A stretch of DNA of 64,000 nucleotides from Litchfieldella anticariensis FP35 = DSM 16096. Its GTDB lineage: Bacteria; Pseudomonadota; Gammaproteobacteria; Pseudomonadales; Halomonadaceae. A model generated the notes under the pieces. The model saw only the letters and a program-made list of their open reading frames with translations. It made no database searches and was not told the origin of the DNA. Positions 17,581 through 25,875 of this stretch are shown here, in pieces. Location of the stretch: positions 226,459 to 290,458 of the forward strand of contig NZ_KE332392.1 in NCBI RefSeq assembly GCF_000409775.1, in the 5' to 3' direction. Both the position numbers and the translations under genes were made by a program. Position 1 is the stretch's first letter. Every line of letters starts with the position of its first letter.

Positions 17581-18450
17581 ATGTCCTATTTCACGATTGC
17601 AGGGGTACAGATGTATGCCTTGCACCACGGTGACAATACTGAGGCCATGCGTCACCGCATCGATTTGCTGATGTCCCGCTTTCCTCAGGTGCAGATGGTG
17701 TTGTTCAGTGAGTTGGTAGCCAATGGTGCTTCCACCCACCATGCCCAACCAATGCCCTGTGTCATGGAAGAGATGTTCTGCCAGCTTGCCGAGAAGTATC
17801 GTATCTGGCTGATTCCTGGCTCGATGTTCGAGCAAGTCGACGACAAGATCTATAACACGCTGAGCGTGATCAATCCCCGTGGCCAGGTGGTCTGCCGTTA
17901 CCGCAAGATGTTTCCGTTCCGTCCTTATGAGGCAGGAGTGGAGGGGGGCAGCGAGTTCGTGACCTTCGATGTGCCCAATATCGGTCGTTTCGGTGTCTCG
18001 ATCTGTTATGACATGTGGTTCCCCGAGACGACTCGCACCCTGGCGGCAATGGGGGCAGAGGTGATTCTGCACCCGACCATGACCGATACCATCGATCGCG
18101 ATATCGAACTGTCGATCGCACGCACCAACGCCGCCATCAACCAGTGCTACTTCTTCGATATCAACGGCGCCGGTGCCATGGGCAACGGCCGCTCCATCGT
18201 GGTGGGCCCATCCGGTGATGTCATTCATCAGGCGGGTATCGGCGAGGAAATCATTCCCGTCGAGATCGACCTCAATCGGGTTCGCCGGGAACGCGAGAGC
18301 GGTCTGCGTGGATTGGGACAGCCACTCAAGAGCTTCCGTGATCGGGAGGTGGACTTCTCGCTGTATCGCAGCGAAACCGGTTCCACCCCATTCCTCGATT
18401 CCCTGGGGCCGCTGGCCAAACCGGCCAGAGCCGATATCGAAGAATACTGA
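17581..18450 (+). CDS. Carbon-nitrogen hydrolase (nitrilase superfamily amidohydrolase), unknown substrate
   Basis: 289 aa, ribosome site GAGGGAG. Complete nitrilase-superfamily triad: Glu44 (LFSELVANG), Lys109 (RYRKMFPFRPYE) and Cys142 (VSICYDMWFPE). The KMFPFRPYE and CYDMWFPE blocks resemble aliphatic amidases, not true nitrilases. First of four plus-strand genes (17581-24061) between doeX and doeC. It should hydrolyse an amide or carbamoyl bond. Its place suggests a nitrogenous intermediate or side product of ectoine catabolism, but nothing in the sequence names the substrate. Confidence 0.85.
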   Translation: MSYFTIAGVQMYALHHGDNTEAMRHRIDLLMSRFPQVQMVLFSELVANGASTHHAQPMPCVMEEMFCQLAEKYRIWLIPGSMFEQVDDKIYNTLSVINPRGQVVCRYRKMFPFRPYEAGVEGGSEFVTFDVPNIGRFGVSICYDMWFPETTRTLAAMGAEVILHPTMTDTIDRDIELSIARTNAAINQCYFFDINGAGAMGNGRSIVVGPSGDVIHQAGIGEEIIPVEIDLNRVRRERESGLRGLGQPLKSFRDREVDFSLYRSETGSTPFLDSLGPLAKPARADIEEY

Positions 18451-18660
18451 TGCCTTCAGGGTTTCTTGCTTCAGGATGACGCAGTTGAACGAACGAGGAG
18501 TCTAACCATGGCCGTCAACCACTTCATCGCTCGACTGCGTCACTTCCTATCCCTGTGGATCGCACCCCGCGACAACCATCGCTCATCGAAGGACGTCAAG
18601 GGGCGATCCACTTCAACCGTCGAGTTCGAGATGGAAAGCACAACGACAGGAGCGATGACG

Positions 18661-20124
18661 ATGAACAAGATCACGAGCATCTCCGACGTACGGCGCTATT
18701 TCCACAGCAACAAGGAGCCGATCTATTTCATCTCGGCCACCAACTTCAACCTGTTGGGGATCGGTGACTGGGTGGGGAACTTCCGGCACATCAACTACAT
18801 CGATTGCTTCGATGGACGGCAGAAGAATGTCTTCGTACCCAAGGAGAAGTTTCCACGGGATTTCGAGAGTATCGAGGACATCAACAACTATCTACTCGAG
18901 CACAAGGAAGTCATCGACTATCTAAAGTCGCGTGGCGGTAATGGTACCGCTACCTTCCTGATGTTCGACGAACACACCGAAGAGATCTGTCAGCAATTGG
19001 GGCTGAAAGTGGCGTTCCCGCCAGCGGCGCTGCGCTCGCGCATGGACAACAAGATCGAGACGGTGCGCATCGGCAACAAGGCCGGCGTGCCCAGCGTGCC
19101 CAATGTGCTGGCCAAGGTGGGCAGCTACCAGGAGCTACTGGACGTCAGCAAAGAACTGGGCAATGACCTGGTGGTACAGACCGCTTTCGGCGACTCGGGG
19201 CATACCACCTTTTTCATCGCCAACGAGGACGACTACTACAAACATGCCGAAGAGATCGAGGCCGAGCCCGAGGTCAAGATCATGAAGCGCATCAACTGCC
19301 GTGGCTCGGCGATCGAGGCCTGTGCCACCCGCTGCGGTACCGTGGTTGGCCCGCTGATGACCGAGTTGGTGGGCTTCAAGTCGCTGACACCCTACAAGGG
19401 CGGTTGGTGCGGCAATGAGATGTTCGCCGGGGCCTTCACCCAGGAAGTGCGCGACAAGGCCCGGGAGTACACCTTCAAGTTCGGCGAGGCGCTGCGCGAG
19501 GAGGGCTACCGCGGCTACTTCGAGCTCGACTTCCTGATCGATATGGACACCCATGAGGTTTACCTGGGTGAGCTCAATCCCCGCGTCACCGGCGCCAGCT
19601 CGCTGACCAATGTGGCAGCTTTCGCCCACTCCGACATCCCGCTATTCCTGTTCCACTTGCTGGAATTCTCCGACCAGGATTTCGATATCGACATCCAAGA
19701 GATCAACGATCGCTGGGCACATCCCGACAGCATCGACAGTTGGAGCCAACTGGTGATCAAGCACACCGAGGAATCAGTGGACCTGTTGACTCGCGCGCCT
19801 CAGTCCGGTGTATGGAAGATAGCCGAGGATGACAGCATCGCCTATGACCACTTCAACTATCACCCACATGCTGCGGAGAGCGAACAGGAAGCGTTCTTCC
19901 TGCGTATCAGCGGTGTCGGCGATTTCCGTTATGAGGGCGCGGATCTAGGTATCCTGATCACACGCGGCCGGCTGATGGATGATGACTTCCAACTCACGCC
20001 ACGAGCCAAGGCTTGGATCGAGGGCATCCGCGGTCAGTTCGACGGCCAGGTGCTTCAGGATCCGGTGGTCGAGGAGGTGGCCGTCAACCATGCCATCGGT
20101 GGCGGCAATTTCAAGATCCTTTGA
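18661..20124 (+). CDS. ATP-grasp ligase (biotin-carboxylase-like fold), unknown substrate
   Basis: 487 aa from ATG 18661 (MNKITSISDVRRYF), which has AGGAG 8 nt upstream. An in-frame ATG at 18508, also with a good GAGGAG, would add 51 residues; which start is used is unresolved. ATP-grasp features: SRMDNKIETVRIGNKAGVP lid region, VVQTAFGDSGHTTF, and metal-binding YFELDFLID...ELNPRVTGAS (E-x-N-P-R). No biotinyl or carboxyltransferase domain is present, so it is probably a carboxylate-amine/thiol ligase, not a carboxylase. Co-directional with the amidohydrolase before it and the Ntn-hydrolase after it (53 bp gap). Confidence 0.8.
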   Translation: MNKITSISDVRRYFHSNKEPIYFISATNFNLLGIGDWVGNFRHINYIDCFDGRQKNVFVPKEKFPRDFESIEDINNYLLEHKEVIDYLKSRGGNGTATFLMFDEHTEEICQQLGLKVAFPPAALRSRMDNKIETVRIGNKAGVPSVPNVLAKVGSYQELLDVSKELGNDLVVQTAFGDSGHTTFFIANEDDYYKHAEEIEAEPEVKIMKRINCRGSAIEACATRCGTVVGPLMTELVGFKSLTPYKGGWCGNEMFAGAFTQEVRDKAREYTFKFGEALREEGYRGYFELDFLIDMDTHEVYLGELNPRVTGASSLTNVAAFAHSDIPLFLFHLLEFSDQDFDIDIQEINDRWAHPDSIDSWSQLVIKHTEESVDLLTRAPQSGVWKIAEDDSIAYDHFNYHPHAAESEQEAFFLRISGVGDFRYEGADLGILITRGRLMDDDFQLTPRAKAWIEGIRGQFDGQVLQDPVVEEVAVNHAIGGGNFKIL

Positions 20125-20177
20125 ACGGAGTAGAGACCCGCGGCTGCCGGCCAAGCCGGCGGTAGCGGGAGAATGAT

Positions 20178-21176
20178 ATGGACAAGAAGCTCGTATTTCG
20201 GACCGTGCATGAAGCCGAAGCAGGCGAGAAGTGGCGTACGCTCTTCGACCTGCATTGGCCGGCGTACGAGCGCTGGTACCTGTCGGAGAGCGAGCGTGAA
20301 CGCCCCGGCTACCTGGCGTGCTATAACGCATTGAGCCAGCATATGCCGGAACTGGTGCCGACCTACGAACGGCTATGTGAACTGGCCGGCGGTGGTGATC
20401 TGGCGGCACGCATGCTCAGTCTTTACCGCCCGCCGGCCTATATCACCGGTTGCTCTCAGGCGGCATTGACCAGGCATGATGCCAATGTGCTGGTACGCAA
20501 CTACGACTATCCACCGGAATTGTGCGAGGGCACTATTCTTTACAGCCGCTGGAACGAGCGGCGGGTCATTGCCATGTCCGACTGCCTGTGGGGCGTGCTG
20601 GACGGCATCAATGACAGGGGGCTTGCCGTCTCGCTGGCCTTTGGTGGGCGCAAGGTGGTTGGCGATGGCTTCGGGGCGCCGATCATTCTGCGCTATATCC
20701 TCGAGTTCTGCGATTCGACTCCCGAAGCCGCCGAAGTGCTGGCGCGAGTGCCTACCCACATGGCGTACAACATCACCGTGCTCGATGCCCAAGGACGCTA
20801 CGTCACGGCGATGATCGCACCGGATCGCCCGGCTTCCATCAAGCGGGTGCAGGTGGCCACCAATCATCAGAAGAAGATTGAATGGTACGCCCATGCTCTG
20901 GCGTCGGAGACGCTGATCCGCGAGCGACAGCTATCGATCCTGGTGGACGATGAAGCCACTACCGAGTCACGTCTCATTTCGGCCTTCTCTACCCCGCCGC
21001 TGTATCGCAGTGATTATCAGCGGGGCCTGGGTACCGTCTACACCGCTGTCTATCGCCCCTCCCTGGGGCAGGCCGAGTTTCGCTGGCCGCGGACTTGTCT
21101 GGAGCTATCCTTCGAGTACTTCCAGGAGACGGCATTGAATATCCACTATGCCAGCCCTGCAGCGAATGTGGGCTGA
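20178..21176 (+). CDS. C45-family Ntn-hydrolase (acyl-CoA:6-APA acyltransferase-like)
   Basis: 332 aa. The likely autoprocessing site is Gly91-Cys92 in AYITGCSQAALT, followed by VRNYDYPPELCEG and a GVLDGINDRGLAVSLAFGG block, the pattern of C45 peptidase/penicillin acyltransferase proteins. After self-cleavage Cys92 would be the N-terminal nucleophile. Family members hydrolyse or transfer amide-bound acyl groups. Placed directly after an ATP-dependent ligase, it could act on the same conjugate in reverse or trim it. Substrate unknown. Confidence 0.8.
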   Translation: MDKKLVFRTVHEAEAGEKWRTLFDLHWPAYERWYLSESERERPGYLACYNALSQHMPELVPTYERLCELAGGGDLAARMLSLYRPPAYITGCSQAALTRHDANVLVRNYDYPPELCEGTILYSRWNERRVIAMSDCLWGVLDGINDRGLAVSLAFGGRKVVGDGFGAPIILRYILEFCDSTPEAAEVLARVPTHMAYNITVLDAQGRYVTAMIAPDRPASIKRVQVATNHQKKIEWYAHALASETLIRERQLSILVDDEATTESRLISAFSTPPLYRSDYQRGLGTVYTAVYRPSLGQAEFRWPRTCLELSFEYFQETALNIHYASPAANVG

Positions 21177-21271
21177 TCGATCAAGGAGGATGGGAACGCA
21201 GCAGTACGCCTTTGGCTGCCTGAATGAGGCAGGTGAGATGATAACGAACAAGGCTTAGCCAGGTGGGTATC

Positions 21272-24061
21272 ATGAGCGAGATGACGGGTACGGAAACGCC
21301 ATATACGGCGCTGGGGTTTTATCACAAGATTTCACAGCTCCGCGCAGATACGTGGAACGCCTTGACGCGCGATCTGGCGCGACTGGCCAAGTTGGGCAAG
21401 GAGGATAGCCAGGCGAGGCACCTGATCAAGGCCGTGGACGTCAAGCTAACGCGCCTGGAGATCATCGAGGACTACCATGCCTTCCCCTCCAAGGAGGACT
21501 TCCGTCATCTGTGGACGCTGTTCGACCGTGAGGAGTATTCACTGCTCGAGAAGGTCGTCAAACGCCTGGTACGGGCGCTGATCAGCGAATCCTACCGGCG
21601 CCGCCATGTCGATCTCAGTGAGACCGACGCCGACGCCGAAGACCTCGAGACCATGGACGCCCTGGCTCAGTTGCGGCGTGGCCATCCTGCCTCCAACAGT
21701 GCGGCGCAACCCTATTTCGAACTGCTGATCGTCGATGCCATGTCGCAGCAGGAAGAGGAGGTGGTGCGCGAGGCATTTCATAACCTGCGTCGTCCGGAGG
21801 ACAAGTTCGTCTATGACGTGGTCACGGTGAGAAGCTTCGAGGATGCGCTGATCGCGATCCTGGTCAACCCCAACATCCAGGCTTGTTTGATCCGCTACGA
21901 ATTCCCTTACAAGTCGAAATACAACCTGAGCGCCTTGCGCAATTACCTGGAAGGGCTGTCGGAAGTCGAGCTCGAGAACAAGTCCGAGGCCGAGCGCAGC
22001 ATCCTGCTGAGTTCGATGATTCACGAAATCCGCCCGGAGATCGACCAGTTCCTGGTCACCAGCGGCGACGTCGAAGCCACTGCCAGTCAGGATATCCGGC
22101 ACTTCAACCGCATCTTCTACCGCGAGACCGATTACATCGAGCAGCACCACACCATCCTGCGTGCCATCGACAATCGCTACCGCACACCTTTCTTCGATGC
22201 CCTGCGCGAATACAGCCGCAAGCCCACGGGGGTGTTCCATGCCATGCCGATTTCTCGCGGCAAGTCGGTCACCCGCTCTCACTGGGCTGGGCATATGATC
22301 GATTTCTATGGCATTAACATCTTTCTCGCCGAGACCTCGGCGACGTCCGGCGGGCTGGATTCGCTGCTGCAGCCATACGGCCCGATCAAAAAGGCACAGG
22401 AATATGCCGCGAGAGCTTTTGGTGCTCGGCAGAGCTTCTTCGTCACCAACGGCACTTCCACCGCCAACAAGATCGTGGTCCAGGCACTGGTCAAGCCACA
22501 CGATATCGTGCTGGTCGACCGCGACTGCCACAAGTCGCACCACTATGGCATGGTGCTGGCCGGGGCCCACGTTGCCTATCTCGACTCCTACCCGCTCAAC
22601 GATTACTCCATGTACGGGGCGGTGCCGCTCAAGGAGATCAAGAAGACATTGCTCGAGTTCAAGCGCAGCGGTCAGCTCGACAAGGTCAAGATGCTGTTGT
22701 TGACCAATTGCACCTTCGACGGCGTGGTCTACAATGTGCGCCGAGTGATGGAGGAGTGCCTGGCGATCAAGCCCGACCTGGTGTTCCTGTGGGACGAGGC
22801 GTGGTTTGCTTTCGCTACCTTCAACCCGACCTATCGGCCGCGTACTGCCATGCATGCCGCGCGTACCCTGCGCGATAGGTATCGCAGCGAGGCCTACCGC
22901 GAGGAGTACGCCGCCTGGAAGGCCGAGTTCGACAGCCTTGATCCGGACGACGATGCCACTTGGCTGGACCGGCGGCTGATGCCCGATCCGGATGTCGTGC
23001 GCGTGCGCACCTATGCCACCCACTCCACCCATAAGACCCTGACGTCCTTGCGTCAGGGCTCGATGATCCATGTCTACGACCAGGACTTTCGCCAGAAGGT
23101 CGAGGCCCCCTTCCACGAAGCCTACATGACACATACCTCGACCTCGCCCAACTATCAGATCGTCGCTTCGCTGGACGTGGGGCGCATGCAGGCCGAGATG
23201 GAGGGCTTCGAGCTGGTGCACGCCCAGGTAGAGGCCGCACTGTCGCTACGTGAGCAGCTGTATACCAACCCTCTGCTGCAGAAGTACTTCCAGGTGCTCA
23301 AGAACAGCGACATGGTACCGCTGGAGTATCGGCAGTCGGGAGTGGAAACTTACTACGATGCCGTCAGTGGCTGGAACAAGATGGAAGAAGCCTGGGCACA
23401 GGACGAATTTGTCGTCGACCCCACTCGTATCACACTGGCGATTGGCAAGACCGGCACCGATGGTGATGCCTTCAAGAACGAATACTTGATGAACAAGTTC
23501 GGTATCCAGATCAACAAGACCTCGCGCAACACCGTGCTGTTCATGACCAACATCGGCACCTCTCGGGGGGCCATCGCCTACCTACTCGACGTACTGATGA
23601 AGATCGCCAAGGAGTTCGACCGCCGTTGGGAAGACAGTAGTCGTCCCGAGCGCAAGATCATCGAGCATCGAGTTAAGTCATTGACCGAGGAATTGCCACC
23701 GCTACCGGATTTCAGCCGCTTCCACGATGCTTTCCGTCCCAAACCGGGCGGCAGCACACCGGAAGGGGATATCCGCCGTGCCTACTTCCTCAGTTACGAT
23801 GACGAGAACACCGAGTATCTGCGTTTCGACAACGGAGAGCTGCAGCGTCAGATGCGTGCCGGTCGCGACGTGGTCTCGGCGAGTTTCGTGATCCCCTATC
23901 CACCTGGCTTCCCGGTGTTGGTTCCCGGGCAGGTGATCAGCGAGGGAATCCTGCATTTCCTGCAGGCGCTGGACGTCACGGAAATCCACGGCTACCGCCC
24001 CGAGTTGGGTTTGTTGGTGTTCACTGAGGAGGCGTTGGAGACACCTGGCGACACCGATTGA
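21272..24061 (+). CDS. Orn/Lys/Arg-type PLP decarboxylase, unusually long
   Basis: 929 aa from ATG 21272 (MSEMTGTETP) behind AGGTGGG. Fold-type I basic amino-acid decarboxylase: FFVTNGTSTANKIV, DRDCHKSHHYG, LTNCTFDGVVYN, LWDEAWFAF, and PLP-lysine Lys588 in THSTHKTLTSLRQG. It is clearly longer than inducible E. coli lysine or arginine decarboxylases (about 715-755 aa). The extra length is a helical N-terminal extension of roughly 130 residues and inserts in the central part. In an ectoine locus L-2,4-diaminobutyrate is an obvious candidate substrate (giving 1,3-diaminopropane), but ornithine, lysine or arginine cannot be excluded. Last of the four-gene group; a terminator follows. Confidence 0.82.
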   Translation: MSEMTGTETPYTALGFYHKISQLRADTWNALTRDLARLAKLGKEDSQARHLIKAVDVKLTRLEIIEDYHAFPSKEDFRHLWTLFDREEYSLLEKVVKRLVRALISESYRRRHVDLSETDADAEDLETMDALAQLRRGHPASNSAAQPYFELLIVDAMSQQEEEVVREAFHNLRRPEDKFVYDVVTVRSFEDALIAILVNPNIQACLIRYEFPYKSKYNLSALRNYLEGLSEVELENKSEAERSILLSSMIHEIRPEIDQFLVTSGDVEATASQDIRHFNRIFYRETDYIEQHHTILRAIDNRYRTPFFDALREYSRKPTGVFHAMPISRGKSVTRSHWAGHMIDFYGINIFLAETSATSGGLDSLLQPYGPIKKAQEYAARAFGARQSFFVTNGTSTANKIVVQALVKPHDIVLVDRDCHKSHHYGMVLAGAHVAYLDSYPLNDYSMYGAVPLKEIKKTLLEFKRSGQLDKVKMLLLTNCTFDGVVYNVRRVMEECLAIKPDLVFLWDEAWFAFATFNPTYRPRTAMHAARTLRDRYRSEAYREEYAAWKAEFDSLDPDDDATWLDRRLMPDPDVVRVRTYATHSTHKTLTSLRQGSMIHVYDQDFRQKVEAPFHEAYMTHTSTSPNYQIVASLDVGRMQAEMEGFELVHAQVEAALSLREQLYTNPLLQKYFQVLKNSDMVPLEYRQSGVETYYDAVSGWNKMEEAWAQDEFVVDPTRITLAIGKTGTDGDAFKNEYLMNKFGIQINKTSRNTVLFMTNIGTSRGAIAYLLDVLMKIAKEFDRRWEDSSRPERKIIEHRVKSLTEELPPLPDFSRFHDAFRPKPGGSTPEGDIRRAYFLSYDDENTEYLRFDNGELQRQMRAGRDVVSASFVIPYPPGFPVLVPGQVISEGILHFLQALDVTEIHGYRPELGLLVFTEEALETPGDTD

Positions 24062-24080
24062 ACAACCACTTGGAATAACG

Positions 24081-24105
24081 CCCACGCCGGCCTGGCGTGG
24101 GTGTT
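24081..24105 (+). terminator. Terminator-like hairpin after the PLP decarboxylase
   Basis: An 8-bp stem (CCCACGCC / GGCGTGGG) with a 5-nt loop is followed by TGTTTG, 19 bp after the stop codon. It probably separates the four-gene unit from doeC. Confidence 0.6.
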
Positions 24106-24216
24106 TGTCGTTGGCCAGAAAATTCTGCACGTCGCCGACGCGAGACAAAAAAAACCGCAATTTGTAGGCGGTGGAACAAAAACTCTCTTCCCCTGATGGG
24201 GCCTACCCTATACACA

Positions 24217-24239
24217 TCAGGTAGCCACAGGCTGCCTGA
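24217..24239 (+). promoter_or_regulatory. Hairpin in the doeC leader
   Basis: A 10-bp stem with one G-U pair (TCAGGTAGCC / GGCTGCCTGA) and an ACA loop, 62 bp before doeC, followed by CCCAATTTTC. It could be a weak terminator or a leader structure. Confidence 0.35.
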
Positions 24240-24301
24240 CCCAATTTTCATTGCCGGAATGTCTGGTTGGCAGTGACCGGTGCGTCAGGGGGAGGTGTTC
24301 T

Positions 24302-25783
24302 ATGACTATGTCCGACAAGCTAAGCGATCCGCGTCTGTTTCGTCAGCATGCGTATATAGACGGCAAGTGGACCCACGGTAGCGGCGGTCGTGATGAAGCC
24401 GTGACCAATCCGGCCACTGGCGAGGTATTGGGCCATATTCCCTGGCTGGAAGCCGATCAGGTTCGCAGTGCCGTGGATGCCGCTGAGAAGGCGTTCTCCC
24501 ATTGGCGGGCGCTGCGTGCCGACGAGCGCTGTGAACGCCTGTTGGCTTGGTACGACCTGCTGCAAGCCAATCGCGAGGACCTGGCCATCCTCATGACGCT
24601 GGAGCAGGGCAAGCCGCTGCCGGATTCTCGTGGTGAGGTGGAATATGGTGCCAGCTTCATCCGCTGGTTCGCCGAAGAGGGCAAGCGTACCCGCGGTGAG
24701 ACCATTCCCAGCCACATTCCCAACGCGGCACTTGGCACCATCAAGGAGCCGGTGGGTGTCGCCGTGCTGATCACTCCGTGGAACTTCCCACTGGCGATGA
24801 TCACCCGCAAAGCCGCTGCGGCCATGGCGGCCGGTTGCCCGGTAGTGGTCAAGCCGGCCAGTGAGACGCCGTTCTCGGCGTTGGCATTGGCCGAACTGGC
24901 CGAGCGTGCTGGAATTCCAGCCGGTGTTTTTAACGTGGTACTCGGAGAGGCGGCGGAAATCTCAAAGACCCTGTGTTCCGATGAGCGGGTCATGGCGCTT
25001 TCCTTTACCGGTTCCACGCGGGTTGGTCGGCTGTTGCTCGAACAGTGTGCCAATACCGTCAAGCGGGTATCACTGGAGTTGGGCGGTAACGCGCCCTTCA
25101 TCGTCGGCCCGGACGTGGATCCCAAGGAAGCGGCCTATGCCGCGGTGGCGGCCAAGTTCCAGACCGTTGGTCAGGACTGCCTGGCGGCCGACCGTATCCT
25201 GGTCCACGAGTCGATTCATGATGAATTCGTCGCACATTTCGCCGAGCGCATGGCGGCGCTGACCGTGGGTAATGGGATGGAGAGTGAAGTCGATCTGGGG
25301 CCGTTGATTCATAGCCAGGCTGTGGACAAGGCCTCCAAGATTGTCGATGACGCCATCTCCAAGGGGGCGACGCTGGTAGCTGGCGATCAGTCCCAGGCAC
25401 CAGGCCCCAACTTTTTCATGCCGGTATTGCTCACCGGAGTGACGCCGAAGATGAAAGTGTGGAGCGAGGAGACCTTCGCGCCGGTTGCTGGCATCACCGC
25501 CTACAGCGATGACGATCAGGTCATCGAGATGGCCAACGATACCGAGTACGGTCTGGCGGCGTATGTCTATACCCACGACATTCGCCGGATCTGGAAGCTG
25601 TTGCGCGCACTGGAGTACGGCATGGTGTCGGTCAACTCGGTGAAGATGACCGGCCCGCCCATTCCTTTCGGCGGCGTCAAGCAGTCCGGCTTGGGGCGTG
25701 AAGGTGGCTCCAGCGGTATCGATGAATATCTCGAGACGAAGTATTACTGTCTGGGCAGCTTGGGCTCTGTATCCGGGAGCTGA
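24302..25783 (+). CDS. doeC: Aspartate-semialdehyde dehydrogenase DoeC
   Basis: 493 aa, start ATG 24302 with GGGAGG upstream. NAD(P)-dependent aldehyde dehydrogenase of the GabD group: ITPWNFPLAM, FTGSTRVGR, Glu in LELGGNAP, and catalytic Cys293 in GQDCLAADR. In the doe pathway it oxidises L-aspartate-semialdehyde from DoeD to L-aspartate. By sequence alone it could be called succinate-semialdehyde dehydrogenase; the adjacent DoeD and the doeABX genes support DoeC. Confidence 0.88.
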   Translation: MTMSDKLSDPRLFRQHAYIDGKWTHGSGGRDEAVTNPATGEVLGHIPWLEADQVRSAVDAAEKAFSHWRALRADERCERLLAWYDLLQANREDLAILMTLEQGKPLPDSRGEVEYGASFIRWFAEEGKRTRGETIPSHIPNAALGTIKEPVGVAVLITPWNFPLAMITRKAAAAMAAGCPVVVKPASETPFSALALAELAERAGIPAGVFNVVLGEAAEISKTLCSDERVMALSFTGSTRVGRLLLEQCANTVKRVSLELGGNAPFIVGPDVDPKEAAYAAVAAKFQTVGQDCLAADRILVHESIHDEFVAHFAERMAALTVGNGMESEVDLGPLIHSQAVDKASKIVDDAISKGATLVAGDQSQAPGPNFFMPVLLTGVTPKMKVWSEETFAPVAGITAYSDDDQVIEMANDTEYGLAAYVYTHDIRRIWKLLRALEYGMVSVNSVKMTGPPIPFGGVKQSGLGREGGSSGIDEYLETKYYCLGSLGSVSGS

Positions 25784-25838
25784 GCTCCCACCAAGCTCCA
25801 GCATGTAGAAGAACGCTAAACAGATTCGGGAACAACCT

Positions 25839-25864
25839 CCCCGGTGCAAGGGCCGGGGACTTTC
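25839..25864 (+). other. Hairpin between doeC and doeD
   Basis: A 7-bp GC-rich stem (TCCCCGG / CCGGGGA) with an 8-nt loop followed by CTTTC, 12 bp before the start codon of doeD. It is close to the AGGAG of doeD and may tune relative expression. Confidence 0.35.
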
Positions 25865-25875
25865 AGGAGAACGAT

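Noticed and set aside
18661-20124. Biotin carboxylase subunit
   Set aside because: Only the ATP-grasp part is present; no biotin carrier or carboxyltransferase gene is nearby, so a ligase is more likely.
21539-23221. Long open frame on the minus strand opposite the PLP decarboxylase
   Set aside because: Mirror of a strongly biased GC-rich gene; no ribosome site, no recognisable domain, and the plus-strand product has complete family motifs.
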